Assembly (NCBI RefSeq): GCF_023218175.1
Contig: NZ_JALPTH010000019.1
Span: 1 to 64,000 of the forward strand
DNA length: 64,000 nt
Source: Streptomyces lichenis
Lineage (GTDB): Bacteria > Actinomycetota > Actinomycetes > Streptomycetales > Streptomycetaceae
Direction: 5' to 3'
Positions 49,124 to 57,361 of the stretch are shown here, piece by piece; position 1 is the first letter of the stretch, and every line of letters starts with the position of its first letter. Position numbers and translations under genes: made by a program. The notes beneath the pieces are model-generated. The model did no database searches and was not told where the DNA came from. It was given only the letters and a program-made list of their open reading frames with translations.

Positions 49124-49711
49124 ATGCCCAACCCGCACGTCCCGTCCGAGCTGCCCGCCCGGCACGCCGAGGCGCTGGAGCTGTTCAGCGCACGGGTGCA
49201 CGCCATCGGCGCCGACCAGTGGGACGACCCGACACCCTGCACCGACTGGTCCGTCCGCGAGTTGGTGAACCATCTCGCCGGCGAGCAGCTGTGGGTGGTG
49301 CCGCTGGTGCGCGAGCACCGCACCATGAAGGAGGTCGGCGACGCCTTCGACGGCGATGTCCTCGGCGAGGACCCGGTCGCCACCTGGGACGAGGCGGCCG
49401 CCGCCGCCCGCGCGGCCTTCTCCGAGAAGGGCGCCCTGGACCGGGTGGTCTCCCTCTCGTACGGGCAGACGCCGGCCACCGCCTACTGCGCCCAGATGGT
49501 CACCGACCTGGTGGTGCACGCCTGGGACCTGTCCCGGGGCATCGGCGCCGACGAGCGGCTGCCGAAGCCGCTGGTGGACTTCGCCCTGCGGGAGGTCGGC
49601 CCCCACGCGGACGCCCTGGCCGGCAGCGGGCTGTTCGGCCCGGCGGTCGACACCCCGGACGGCGCCGACGACCAGACCAGGCTGCTGGCCCTCACCGGCC
49701 GCGAGGCCTGA
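49124..49711 (+). CDS. TIGR03086 family metal-binding protein (DinB/maleylpyruvate-isomerase-like)
   Basis: A 195-residue protein with the actinobacterial TIGR03086 pattern: TPCTDWSVRELVNHLAGEQL, and the histidines of the four-helix DinB-like bundle (HLAGEQ, VVHAWDLSRG). Members of this superfamily include mycothiol-dependent transferases, so a thiol-linked detoxification role is possible but not shown. Start ATG 49124 (GGAGGTG upstream) rather than GTG 49112. Convergent with the PfpI gene; they share the terminator at 49767. Confidence 0.82.
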   Translation: MPNPHVPSELPARHAEALELFSARVHAIGADQWDDPTPCTDWSVRELVNHLAGEQLWVVPLVREHRTMKEVGDAFDGDVLGEDPVATWDEAAAAARAAFSEKGALDRVVSLSYGQTPATAYCAQMVTDLVVHAWDLSRGIGADERLPKPLVDFALREVGPHADALAGSGLFGPAVDTPDGADDQTRLLALTGREA

Positions 49712-49721
49712 GAAGCCCGGG

Positions 49722-49781
49722 AGACACGGCAAGGCTCCCCGTACACGGCGAAGCTCCCGTACACGACAAGGCTCCTCGTCC
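49722..49781. repeat. Short imperfect direct repeats before the terminator
   Basis: Three degenerate copies of about 18-20 bp ending in CTCCCCGT, CTCCCGT and CTCCTCGT (ACACGGCAAGG..., ACACGGCGAAG..., ACACGACAAGG...). The third forms the left arm of the hairpin at 49767. Confidence 0.6.
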
Positions 49782-49804
49782 GCCGCGCGGGACGAGGAGC
49801 CTTG
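49767..49804. terminator. Bidirectional terminator between convergent genes
   Basis: A perfect 15-bp stem, CAAGGCTCCTCGTCC (49767-49781) and GGACGAGGAGCCTTG (49790-49804), with an 8-base loop. It lies 56 bp after the plus-strand TIGR03086 gene and 33 bp after the minus-strand PfpI gene, so it can serve both. Confidence 0.88.
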
Positions 49805-49836
49805 CCGCGGGAGGCCCGGTGACGGGCGCCCGCCGG

Positions 49837-50382
49837 TCAGCCGGCCGAGGCCTTGGCGAACTCGGCGGTGAACGCCTCGTTGAACGCCTTCAGGTCGTCC
49901 GGCTTGCGGCTGGTGATCAGGGTGCTCGGCTCGGACGTGCACACCTTGACCTGCTCGTCCACCCAGGTGCCGCCCGCGTTCTGGATGTCGGTCCGCAGGC
50001 TGGGCCAGGAGGTCAGGGTCCGGCCCCGCAGGACGTCCGCCTCCACCAGGGTCCACGGGGCGTGGCAGATCGCCGCCACCGGCTTGCCCGCCTCGAAGAA
50101 GCCCTTGACGAAGGCGACGGCCTTCTCGTCCGTGCGCAGGAAGTCGGGGTTGGCCACCCCGCCCGGCAGGACCAGTCCGTCGAAGTCGGAAGCCGACACC
50201 TCGGAGACCGTCCGGTCCACCGGGAAGGTGTCCGCCTTGTCGAGGTGGTTGAAGCCCTGGATCTCACCGGAGTCGGTGGACACCAGGACCGGGGTGTCGC
50301 CGTTCGCCTTGACGGCCTGCCAGGGCTCGGTCAGTTCGACCTGCTCGACGCCCTCCGGCGCCACCAGAAACGCGATCTGCAC
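49837..50382 (-). CDS. DJ-1/PfpI family protein (type 1 glutamine amidotransferase fold)
   Basis: A 181-residue protein: GLVLPGGVANPDFLR and the nucleophile elbow VAAICHAPWTLVEA with Cys about 108, as in PfpI/YhbO proteins (protein deglycase or stress protease). The acid/histidine partner is in HAPW. Single domain, cytoplasmic. An ATG at 50382 follows AGGAGTACACCGTGC. Typical of a stress-response gene set with its neighbours (DUF2795 protein, sigma factor). Confidence 0.9.
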   Translation of the reverse strand: MQIAFLVAPEGVEQVELTEPWQAVKANGDTPVLVSTDSGEIQGFNHLDKADTFPVDRTVSEVSASDFDGLVLPGGVANPDFLRTDEKAVAFVKGFFEAGKPVAAICHAPWTLVEADVLRGRTLTSWPSLRTDIQNAGGTWVDEQVKVCTSEPSTLITSRKPDDLKAFNEAFTAEFAKASAG

Positions 50383-50441
50383 GGTGTACTCCTCGTTTCT
50401 TCCTCGTCGTCCTTGTCCGTCTTCCGCCCCGCGCCGCCCGC

Positions 50442-50816
50442 TCAGGCGGGGTGGGGCCGGCGCTCCAGCGCCACGGCCACGTCCTGCACACTGCGGTAGG
50501 TGTCGTCCCGGGGGAGCTGTGCCACCCGGTCCGTCAACCGGTCGGGGGCGTGCCGTTCGCGCAGGATCCGCAGCAGGTCACCGCGGTGCGCCGGGAACGG
50601 CGTACGCGCCAGGAACCGGGCGAGCTCCAGCCGCAGCGCCTCGAACGGGTCGGCCGGCACATCCCGCGACGCCAGCCGCGGGTCGTCGTCGGCGATCGGC
50701 TCGGGGTCGTGCCACTCCTCGCTCCGCGTGGGGTGACCGGATCGGAGCAGCCCCTTGAGCTGGTGCTTCATCTCGTCGTCCTGGCGGCGGCTGAGCCGGT
50801 CACTGCCTCGCTGCAT
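50442..50816 (-). CDS. DUF2795 domain-containing protein
   Basis: A 124-residue protein: a basic N-terminal part (MQRGSDRLSRRQDDEMKHQL) and a helical C-terminal region LARTPFPAHRGDLLRILRER followed by LTDRVAQLPRDDTYRSVQDV, which recalls the DUF2795 domain of small streptomycete proteins that are often near ku/NHEJ or stress genes. GGAGGG precedes the ATG. Function unknown. It is 59 bp upstream of PfpI on the same strand. Confidence 0.65.
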   Translation of the reverse strand: MQRGSDRLSRRQDDEMKHQLKGLLRSGHPTRSEEWHDPEPIADDDPRLASRDVPADPFEALRLELARFLARTPFPAHRGDLLRILRERHAPDRLTDRVAQLPRDDTYRSVQDVAVALERRPHPA

Positions 50817-51012
50817 GTGCGCCCTCCATGTTCCTCGGGGTTCTCGGGGTTCCTCGGCTGCGGTCGCCGGGCCGGGTACCCGGCGATACGGAGGCAAACA
50901 CGCCGGTTGGCCCGGGTTCGGGAGGTCTTCCGGAGGCGACCGGGCGAGGGCCCGGTTTGAGACCGCCCCGCAGCGGAGACCCGCTGCGGAACGACGGGAA
51001 GGAACAGGGTCG

Positions 51013-51327
51013 ATGGGACTCATCACCGTACTGGTGCCCCTGCTCATGCCACCCGCCATGCTCGGCGGACTGATGGCCATGGGCCGGTACGAGGACTACA
51101 TCCTTCCGCGCAGAGACCCCGGCCCCGAGCCCGCCGCCCGCCCCGCGCCGGTGGCGGCCCGCTCGGAGGCCACCGCACCGGCCGGTGCCGCCCCCGCGAC
51201 CCCCGGGCCGTCGCCCCGGCCCCGGGCCCGCCATGCCCGTCCGGCCGAACTGGCCGGCACGCTACGGCGGCGCCCGCGTCCCGTCGGCAGGCGCTCGCAC
51301 GCGGCACCCGCGACCGCGGGCGGCTGA
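51013..51327 (+). CDS. Small membrane protein with Pro/Ala-rich tail
   Basis: A 104-residue protein: N-terminal hydrophobic helix LITVLVPLLMPPAMLGGLMA, then YEDYILPRRDP and a Pro/Ala/Arg-rich tail. GGAAGG precedes the ATG. A strong hairpin follows at 51347-51374. No family recognised. Confidence 0.65.
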   Translation: MGLITVLVPLLMPPAMLGGLMAMGRYEDYILPRRDPGPEPAARPAPVAARSEATAPAGAAPATPGPSPRPRARHARPAELAGTLRRRPRPVGRRSHAAPATAGG

Positions 51328-51346
51328 CCGCGCCCCGCCCGCCCCC

Positions 51347-51374
51347 GGCCCCGTACCGCATCCGGTACGGGGCC
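51347..51374 (+). terminator. Terminator after the small membrane protein
   Basis: Perfect 12-bp stem GGCCCCGTACCG / CGGTACGGGGCC with a 4-base loop (CATC). Confidence 0.85.
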
Positions 51375-51465
51375 GGCGGCCGTCACCCGGACGGCAGATC
51401 CACCGCAGCCGCGACGCGCCCTCGATGAGCGGAATCGTCCCGTTACGGCCAGCATGGAAAGAGGA

Positions 51466-51490
51466 GTTTGCCGGGTTCGGCCACGGGCAT
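51466..51490 (+). promoter_or_regulatory. SigB-type promoter candidate
   Basis: GTTT, 15 bases, GGGCAT. The Streptomyces SigB-type consensus is GNNT-N14-16-GGGTAY, so only one base (C for T) differs. It lies about 145 bp before the sigma factor gene start, which would suggest autoregulation. Confidence 0.5.
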
Positions 51491-51635
51491 GCGCACCTCG
51501 TGCTTCGGACCGGAGGCACGTCCCCGGAAGCGGCCCGCCGCTTCCCCGGGCGTGCGTGTCCGCGCCCGGGGAAAGGAGCTCTTCCTTCCAGGGTGTCAGC
51601 CAACCGTCAGCGCCGTTCAGGGAGCTGAAAGCCAC

Positions 51636-52430
51636 ATGCCTATCCTCGCTCACACGAAGCACCCGCACGACGACGCCCCCGACACGGCCGAGGCCTTCCA
51701 GCGGATGGCGGACCTCCCCGAGGGCGAGGAACGGGATGCCGTCCGACAGGACATCGTCCGGGCCTGGCTGCCCATGGCGGACCGGCTCGCCGGCCGCTTC
51801 CGCAACCGCGGCGAGTCCCTGGAGGACCTGAAGCAGGTCGCCGCCCTCGGGCTGGTCAAGGCGGTGGACCGGTACGACCCGACCCGCGGCGCGGCCTTCG
51901 AGAGCTTCGCGGTGCCGACCATCACCGGCGAGATCAAGCGGCACTTCCGCGACCACATGTGGACCCTGCACGTCCCCCGGCGCGTCCAGGATCTGCGGGG
52001 CCGGGTCCGCACCGCCTACCAGGAGCTCTCGCACACGGTCGGGGGCCGCGCCCCGACCGTGGCGGAGATCGCCAAGAAGGCGGGGATGACGGAGGAGGAG
52101 GCGATGGCCGGTCTTGAGGCCCTGGACAGCTTCACCGCCCTCTCGCTCGACGCCGAACTGCCCGGCACCGAGGACGGCTACACCCTGGTGGACGCGCTCG
52201 GCGGACCCGATCCGGCGCTGGACACGGTGATCGACCGCGAGGCGGTCAAGCCCCGGCTGGCCAAGCTGCCCGAGCGCGAGCAGCGCATCCTCTACATGCG
52301 GTTCTTCCGCGATATGACGCAGAGCCGGATAGCGGAGGATCTCGGCATCTCCCAGATGCACGTGTCCCGGCTGATCAGCCGCTGCTGCAACCAGATGCGC
52401 GAGGAGATCATGCGCGACTCCGGCGCCTGA
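51636..52430 (+). CDS. SigB/SigF/SigG subfamily RNA polymerase sigma factor
   Basis: A 264-residue group-3 sigma factor: region 2 (DLKQVAALGLVKAVDRYDPT, FESFAVPTITGEIKRHFRDH), region 3 (VPRRVQDLRGRVRTAYQELS) and region 4 HTH (RIAEDLGISQMHVSRLISRC). Such factors run osmotic, stress and sporulation responses and are usually governed by an anti-sigma factor, which is not seen next to it. It has no obvious ribosome site other than GGAGCTGAAAG before the ATG. Its partner could be the SpoIIE phosphatase 11 kb away. Confidence 0.93.
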   Translation: MPILAHTKHPHDDAPDTAEAFQRMADLPEGEERDAVRQDIVRAWLPMADRLAGRFRNRGESLEDLKQVAALGLVKAVDRYDPTRGAAFESFAVPTITGEIKRHFRDHMWTLHVPRRVQDLRGRVRTAYQELSHTVGGRAPTVAEIAKKAGMTEEEAMAGLEALDSFTALSLDAELPGTEDGYTLVDALGGPDPALDTVIDREAVKPRLAKLPEREQRILYMRFFRDMTQSRIAEDLGISQMHVSRLISRCCNQMREEIMRDSGA

Positions 52431-52460
52431 GGCCCGCCTGAGGCCGCTCCCTCATCGCCC

Positions 52461-52506
52461 CGGCCCCGTGGGCCCGGCCCGCGCCGCGGCCGGACCCACG
52501 GGGCCG
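52461..52506 (+). terminator. Terminator after the sigma factor
   Basis: A 19-bp stem with one mismatch, CGGCCCCGTGGGCCCGGCC (52461-52479) against GGCCGGACCCACGGGGCCG (52488-52506), with an 8-base loop. Confidence 0.8.
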
Positions 52507-52645
52507 CCTCGTGCCCGGGCGACCGGATGCCCCCGAGCGGCGGGGCGCGCGGAACCTCCGTATAAAGAGGCCAGGGGGACGGCGGTGGACGCCCCTGGCC
52601 GGACGGCGGTCCGGGGCGGCGACGGTACGGCGGAGGTGAGCGCGT

Positions 52646-53896
52646 ATGCGGCAGCCGGTCACCGAGGGGCGCGGCCCGGTGCGCTACGGGCCGCAGCCAC
52701 CGGGCCCCGCGTCCGGGCTGCCGGTGCTGCCCGAGCTGGCCGACGTGGTCGCCGCCGCGGCCGGCAGCGGGGAACCCGCACCGCCCGGCGGCGGCCCCGA
52801 GCTGTGCGAGGCGGCCGGGGGCTACTGGCGGCGGCGCGGGGTGCACTGCGGGCCGAACGACCTGGCCGCCGCGCCCGGCGCCCCGGTACTGCTCTCCGCG
52901 ATCATCGCCGCGCACGACGGCGACCTGTTGCTGCCCCGGCCCTGCCCCGCCTGGTGGGCGCCGCAGGCCCGGCTGCTGGGCCGGCCCGCGTACCACGTGC
53001 CCGTCCCGGCCGAGTGCGGCGGCGTGCCCGACCCGTACGCCCTGCTGGAGACCATCCGCCGGGTACGGGCCGAGGGCGGCCGCCCCGGGCTGCTGCTGGT
53101 CTCGGTCGCCGACGACCCCACCGGCACCGCGGCCCCGCCCGAGCTGGTGCGCGAGGCCTGCGAGGCGGCCGTCGGCGAGGGGCTGCACATCGTCAGTGAC
53201 GAGACCTGGCGGGACACCGCGCACGACCCGGGCGGCACCGTGCTGGTCAGCCCCTCCGAGATGTGCCCCGAGGACACCACCGTGCTGGCCGACCTGGCCG
53301 GCGCGCTCGCCCCGGCCGCCTGGCCCGCCGCCGTCGCGCGCTTCCCCGCCGGAGAGCGCGGCGCCCGCTGGCGGGCCGACGCCCTGGACCGGCTCACCGC
53401 GCTGGGCGCCCAACTGGCCGCGCCGGTCGCCGCGGCCGCCACCCACGCGCTGCGCGAGCCCGCGCCGGTCGCCGCCCGGGCCGCCGCCTCGGCCGCCCTG
53501 CACGGCCGGGTGGCCGCCGCCGCCCACCGGACGGTGCTGGCCAGCGGCGGGCTCGCCCGGCCACCGCAGGCCGGACGGTGCCTCTACGCCGACCTCACCC
53601 CGCTGCGCGGGCAGCTCGCCGCCCGCGGGGTGACCGACGCCATGGAGCTGGAGGAGTACCTCGGCGAGGGGCTCGGCTTCCCGGCGCCCGGCGGGCACCG
53701 GTTCGGCGACGACCTCGGCGCCCTGCGGGTACGGCTGGACACCGCCCCGCTGCTGGGCGCGCCCCCCGACCCGGGCGGCCGGGCCCTGACCGCGGACGAC
53801 CCGCTGGAGCTGCCCGAGGTGGCGGCCGCGCTGGACCGGCTCGCGGCCGCCTTCCACGAACTGCACCGCACCCCGGCGAACGGAGCTGGCCGATGA
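52646..53896 (+). CDS. Aminotransferase-fold protein lacking the PLP lysine
   Basis: A 416-residue protein with the fold-type I aminotransferase order: YWRRRGVHCGPNDLAAAPGAP, SVADDPTGTAAPPELV (the usual NPTG is DPTG), HIVSDETWRDTAHDP, then LADLAGALAPAAWPAAVARF. In active enzymes the last segment reads like S-x-SKS-LALGGWRxG with the Schiff-base lysine; here the aligned residue is Gly219, and Asn is Asp157 in the DPTG motif. So it is likely inactive as a classical aminotransferase. Coupled by ATGA to the following metallo-hydrolase gene. Confidence 0.8.
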   Translation: MRQPVTEGRGPVRYGPQPPGPASGLPVLPELADVVAAAAGSGEPAPPGGGPELCEAAGGYWRRRGVHCGPNDLAAAPGAPVLLSAIIAAHDGDLLLPRPCPAWWAPQARLLGRPAYHVPVPAECGGVPDPYALLETIRRVRAEGGRPGLLLVSVADDPTGTAAPPELVREACEAAVGEGLHIVSDETWRDTAHDPGGTVLVSPSEMCPEDTTVLADLAGALAPAAWPAAVARFPAGERGARWRADALDRLTALGAQLAAPVAAAATHALREPAPVAARAAASAALHGRVAAAAHRTVLASGGLARPPQAGRCLYADLTPLRGQLAARGVTDAMELEEYLGEGLGFPAPGGHRFGDDLGALRVRLDTAPLLGAPPDPGGRALTADDPLELPEVAAALDRLAAAFHELHRTPANGAGR

Positions 53897-55695
53897 CGGA
53901 ACGGACCGCCCCCACCGGCCCCACCGACCCCGACCCCACCGGCCCCAGCGACGCCGCGCATACCGCCCCCGCACCCGCCAGCCCTACCGGCCCTGGCCCC
54001 ACCAACACCGCGCCTACCGGCCCCGCCAACCCCGCGCCCACCGACGCGCCGCCCGCCGAAACGCCCGCGTCCGCCCATCCGGCCGTACCCGCCAGCCCTA
54101 CCGGCCCTGGCCCCACCGATGCCGCGCCCAGGGACGCCGCGCCCACTGGTCCCACCCATGCCGTATCGGCCGGCCCCGCGCCCACCGACGCACCGCCCAC
54201 CAAACCCACTGGCCCCACCCATGCCGTATCGGCCAGCCCCGCGCCCACCGACGCGCCGCCCGCCGAAACGCCCGCGTCCGCCCATCCGGCCGCACCCACC
54301 AGCCCTACCGGCCTCGGCCCCACCGATGCCGCGTCGAGGGACGCGCCCACCGGCCCCGCCAACCCCGCGCCCACCGATGCCGGTCCCGCCGATGCCGGGC
54401 CCACCGGCCCTACCCGTGCCGTATCGGCTGGCCCCGCGCCCACCGACGCGCCGCCCGCCGAAACGCCCGCGTCCGCCCATCCGGCCGCACCCGCCAGCCC
54501 TACCGGCCCCGGCCCCACCAACGCCGCGCCCACCGATGCCGGTCCCGCCGACGCCAGGCCCACCGGCACCACCCATCCCGTATCGGCCGGCCCCGCGCCC
54601 ACCGACGCACCGCCCGCCGAAGCGGCCCCGTCCACCGAAGTGCCCGCAACCGCCCATCCGCCCACGCCCCCCGAGGGGCCCGCGCGGGCCCCTCGGCCGC
54701 CCGCCATTCCCGGGGCGGTCGCCGGGGCTCTGGGCCCGCATCCGCTCGCCCACCCGCATCTCCGCCCCTGGCCCCGCTCCTTCGCCGACCGGCTCACCGC
54801 GCCGCTGCCCGGCGTACGGGCCATGGCGCGACTGGCCCGGGAGGGCGCCATCCGGCCCCGGGCGGACGGGCTGCACGACATCCCCCATCTGCCCTTCGAA
54901 CCGGAGCCGCTGCCCCCGGTCGGACCGGACACCACCGCCGTCACCTGGGCCGGGCACGCCAGCTGGATCGTCCGTACCGGCGGACTGACCCTGCTCACCG
55001 ACCCGGTCTGGTCCCGCCGCATCCTCGGCACCCCGGCCAGGATCACCCCGGTGGGGGTGCGCTGGGAGGAGCTGCCGCCGATCGACGCCGTGGTCGTCAG
55101 CCACAACCACTACGACCACCTCGACGCGCCCACCATCCGCCGGCTGCCCCGCACCACCCCCGTGTTCGTCCCCGCCGGGCTCGGCCGCTGGTTCCGGCGC
55201 CGCCGGTTCAGCCGGGTCACCGAGCTGGACTGGTGGGAGTCGGCCGAACTCGACGGGGTGCGCCTCGACTTCGTCCCCGCCCACCACTGGTCCCGGCGCG
55301 GTGTCGCCGACACCTGCCGCACCCTGTGGGGCGGCTGGGTGCTCACCGCCCCGGACGGGCGGAAGGTCTACTTCGCCGGGGACTCCGGATACGGCCACTG
55401 GTTCGGCGAGATCGGCGCCCGCCACCCCGGTATCGACCTCGCCCTGCTGCCCATCGGCGCCTACGCCCCCCGCTGGTGGCTGCGGGATGTGCACACCGAC
55501 CCCGAGGAGGCCGTCCAGGCCTTCCTGGACCTCGGCGCGCGGAACATGGCACCCATGCACTGGGCCACCTTCGTGCTCTCCGCGGAACCCGTGCTGGAAC
55601 CGCTCACCCGGGTGCGAGCCGCCTGGCGGCGCGCCGGACTGGCCCGCGAACGGCTCTGGGACCTGCCGGTCGGCGGCTCCCGCGTACTGCCGTAG
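53893..55695 (+). CDS. MBL-fold metallo-hydrolase (NAPE-PLD-like) with repeat-rich N-terminal region
   Basis: A 600-residue protein. Residues 1-270 are Pro/Thr/Ala-rich repeats such as APTDAPPAETPASAHPA and SPTGPGPT; the C-terminal 330 residues are a metallo-beta-lactamase fold with VVVSHNHYDHLD, FVPAHHWSRR and YFAGDSGYG, characteristic of NAPE-phospholipase D-like/ UlaG-type enzymes. No signal peptide. The repeat part contains three exact 54-bp repeats. Starts by overlap with the pseudo-aminotransferase gene (ATGA). Confidence 0.85.
   Translation: MTERTAPTGPTDPDPTGPSDAAHTAPAPASPTGPGPTNTAPTGPANPAPTDAPPAETPASAHPAVPASPTGPGPTDAAPRDAAPTGPTHAVSAGPAPTDAPPTKPTGPTHAVSASPAPTDAPPAETPASAHPAAPTSPTGLGPTDAASRDAPTGPANPAPTDAGPADAGPTGPTRAVSAGPAPTDAPPAETPASAHPAAPASPTGPGPTNAAPTDAGPADARPTGTTHPVSAGPAPTDAPPAEAAPSTEVPATAHPPTPPEGPARAPRPPAIPGAVAGALGPHPLAHPHLRPWPRSFADRLTAPLPGVRAMARLAREGAIRPRADGLHDIPHLPFEPEPLPPVGPDTTAVTWAGHASWIVRTGGLTLLTDPVWSRRILGTPARITPVGVRWEELPPIDAVVVSHNHYDHLDAPTIRRLPRTTPVFVPAGLGRWFRRRRFSRVTELDWWESAELDGVRLDFVPAHHWSRRGVADTCRTLWGGWVLTAPDGRKVYFAGDSGYGHWFGEIGARHPGIDLALLPIGAYAPRWWLRDVHTDPEEAVQAFLDLGARNMAPMHWATFVLSAEPVLEPLTRVRAAWRRAGLARERLWDLPVGGSRVLP
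54031..54486. repeat. Exact 54-bp repeats inside the metallo-hydrolase gene
   Basis: An identical 54-nt unit occurs at 54031-54084, 54238-54291 and 54433-54486 (spacing 207 and 195), encoding PAPTDAPPAETPASAHPA. More degenerate copies fill 53925-54660. Confidence 0.9.
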
Positions 55696-55728
55696 CCGCC
55701 GTAGCCACCGTGACCGCTCCGGGACGCC

Positions 55729-56355
55729 TCAGGCGTGGCGCCGGCGGCGTTGCAGCCGGTGCCACAGCCACGGCACCGCGCTCACCAGCACCGTCAGCGC
55801 CACCGCCGCCGCGACCCCCTCCCACGGCTCGGCGAACAGCGAACCGCCCAGGATGCCGATCAGCTGGTACGTCAGCGCCCACGCCAGGCAGGCCAGCAGA
55901 TTGCCCCGCAGGAAGCGGCTCAGCGGCAGCTCCGCCAGCAGGCAGGCCAGCATCACCGGGATGCGGCCCGCCGGGACCAGCCGGGACAGCACCAGCACCG
56001 AGATCCGGTGCTCGTGCACCTTCTCCTGGGCCTGCTCCAGCCGCTCCGGCGCCGCCCGCCGCTTCAGCGCCGCCAGCCACTTCGAGCCGTGCTCGGAGTG
56101 CACTCCGCGCCGGCCCAGCCAGTACAGCGCCACATCCCCGGCGAAGGCCGCCGCCGAGGCCACCGCGAACACCGCCAGCAGCGGCAGCGGCGGCGCCGCC
56201 TGGTGGAAGGCGACCACGGCCGCCGAGCTGACGATCGCCCCGGTCGGCACCACCGGCACCAGCGCGCCCAGCGCCACCAGCAGGAACAGCGACGGATAGC
56301 CCACCGCCGACTGCGTACCCGGCGACGGCAGCTCGCCCAGCAGCGTCTCTATCAA
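55729..56355 (-). CDS. DedA/VTT family membrane protein
   Basis: A 208-residue membrane protein: helices LFLLVALGALVPVVPTGAIV, LAVFAVASAAAFAGDVALYW, and the VTT-type segment FAGDVALYWLGRRG ... LSRLVPAGRIPVMLACLLAELPLSRF. DedA proteins help lipid carrier/phospholipid flipping at the membrane. Its ATG at 56355 overlaps the MBL-fold gene stop by 4 bp, so the two are coupled. Confidence 0.87.
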   Translation of the reverse strand: MIETLLGELPSPGTQSAVGYPSLFLLVALGALVPVVPTGAIVSSAAVVAFHQAAPPLPLLAVFAVASAAAFAGDVALYWLGRRGVHSEHGSKWLAALKRRAAPERLEQAQEKVHEHRISVLVLSRLVPAGRIPVMLACLLAELPLSRFLRGNLLACLAWALTYQLIGILGGSLFAEPWEGVAAAVALTVLVSAVPWLWHRLQRRRRHA

Positions 56356-57128
56356 CGCCCCACCTCCGGGCGCACACTCTGCCCGTGCTCCAGCCGGTGC
56401 ACCACCGTGCCCGGCGCCAGCCGGGCCGCGTGCCGGACGAACTCCTCGCCGGGGGAGTGGAACTCGTGCGGCCGCACCCCGTCCATCCCGATCGGCCAGT
56501 ACGTGCCGTAGTGCACCGGCACCGCCGCGCCCGGCCCCAGCGCGGCCAGCGCCTCGGCCGCCCGCCGCGCGTCCAGATGGCCCGGGCCCAGGAACGGCCC
56601 CCAGCCGCCGACCGGCAGCAGCGCCACATCCACCGCGCCCACCGCCTCCGTCATCGCGTCGAACAGCCCGGTGTCCCCGGCGAAGTACGTCCGCGCCTCC
56701 CCGGCGACCACATAGCCCAGCGCCGGTGCCCGCTCCCGGCCCACCGGCAGCCGCCGCCCGTCATGGCGCGCCGGCACCGCCCGCACCACCAGCGGGCCGA
56801 CCTTCACCTCCTCACCCGCCGCCACCTCGGTCAGCCGCAGCACCCTGGCCAGCCGCCGCAGCCCCGGCACCGCCCGCGGCGCGCCCCTCGGCACCACCAC
56901 CCGGGTCCCCGGCGCCAGCCGGGCCAGCGAGGGCAGATGCAGATGGTCGGAGTGCAGATGCGACACCAGTACGGCGTCGGCCCGGGCCGCCTCTTCGGTC
57001 GGCACCGCCCCGCGCCGCCGCCGCAGATGCGCCAGCCGCCGCGCGAACAGCGGGTCGGTGAGCACCCGCGTCCCCGAGTCCTCGACCGTGCAGGTGGCGT
57101 GCCCCCACCATGTGACCTCGACCGCCAC
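56352..57128 (-). CDS. MBL-fold metallo-hydrolase (UlaG-like)
   Basis: A 258-residue MBL-fold protein with SHLHSDHLHL, PARHDGRRLP, YFAGDTGLFD and VPVHYGTYWP, i.e. all usual metal ligands. Of the UlaG/RNase Z-like subgroup. It precedes the DedA gene with a 4-bp overlap. Substrate unknown, though a lipid phosphodiester is possible from the neighbour. Confidence 0.87.
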   Translation of the reverse strand: MAVEVTWWGHATCTVEDSGTRVLTDPLFARRLAHLRRRRGAVPTEEAARADAVLVSHLHSDHLHLPSLARLAPGTRVVVPRGAPRAVPGLRRLARVLRLTEVAAGEEVKVGPLVVRAVPARHDGRRLPVGRERAPALGYVVAGEARTYFAGDTGLFDAMTEAVGAVDVALLPVGGWGPFLGPGHLDARRAAEALAALGPGAAVPVHYGTYWPIGMDGVRPHEFHSPGEEFVRHAARLAPGTVVHRLEHGQSVRPEVGR

Positions 57129-57361
57129 CCGTCCGTCCTCCTCGCTCCCGCGGCCCGTCCGCGCCTCCGGCCACCGCCGGACGCCGCCCCGTCACCGCGC
57201 CTACCGGGCTCCTTCGCCCCAGCGCCCGAGCCTAAACACGCGGCTGCCGGGCCCCGCGCGGCGGGGAGTAGGGTCATCCGCATGCACGGTGTACGTATGG
57301 CGAGCCCGACGCCACTGGAGGAGCCGGATCCCGCCGCGTGCCCCCGAGGAGCGCGCCGGCC

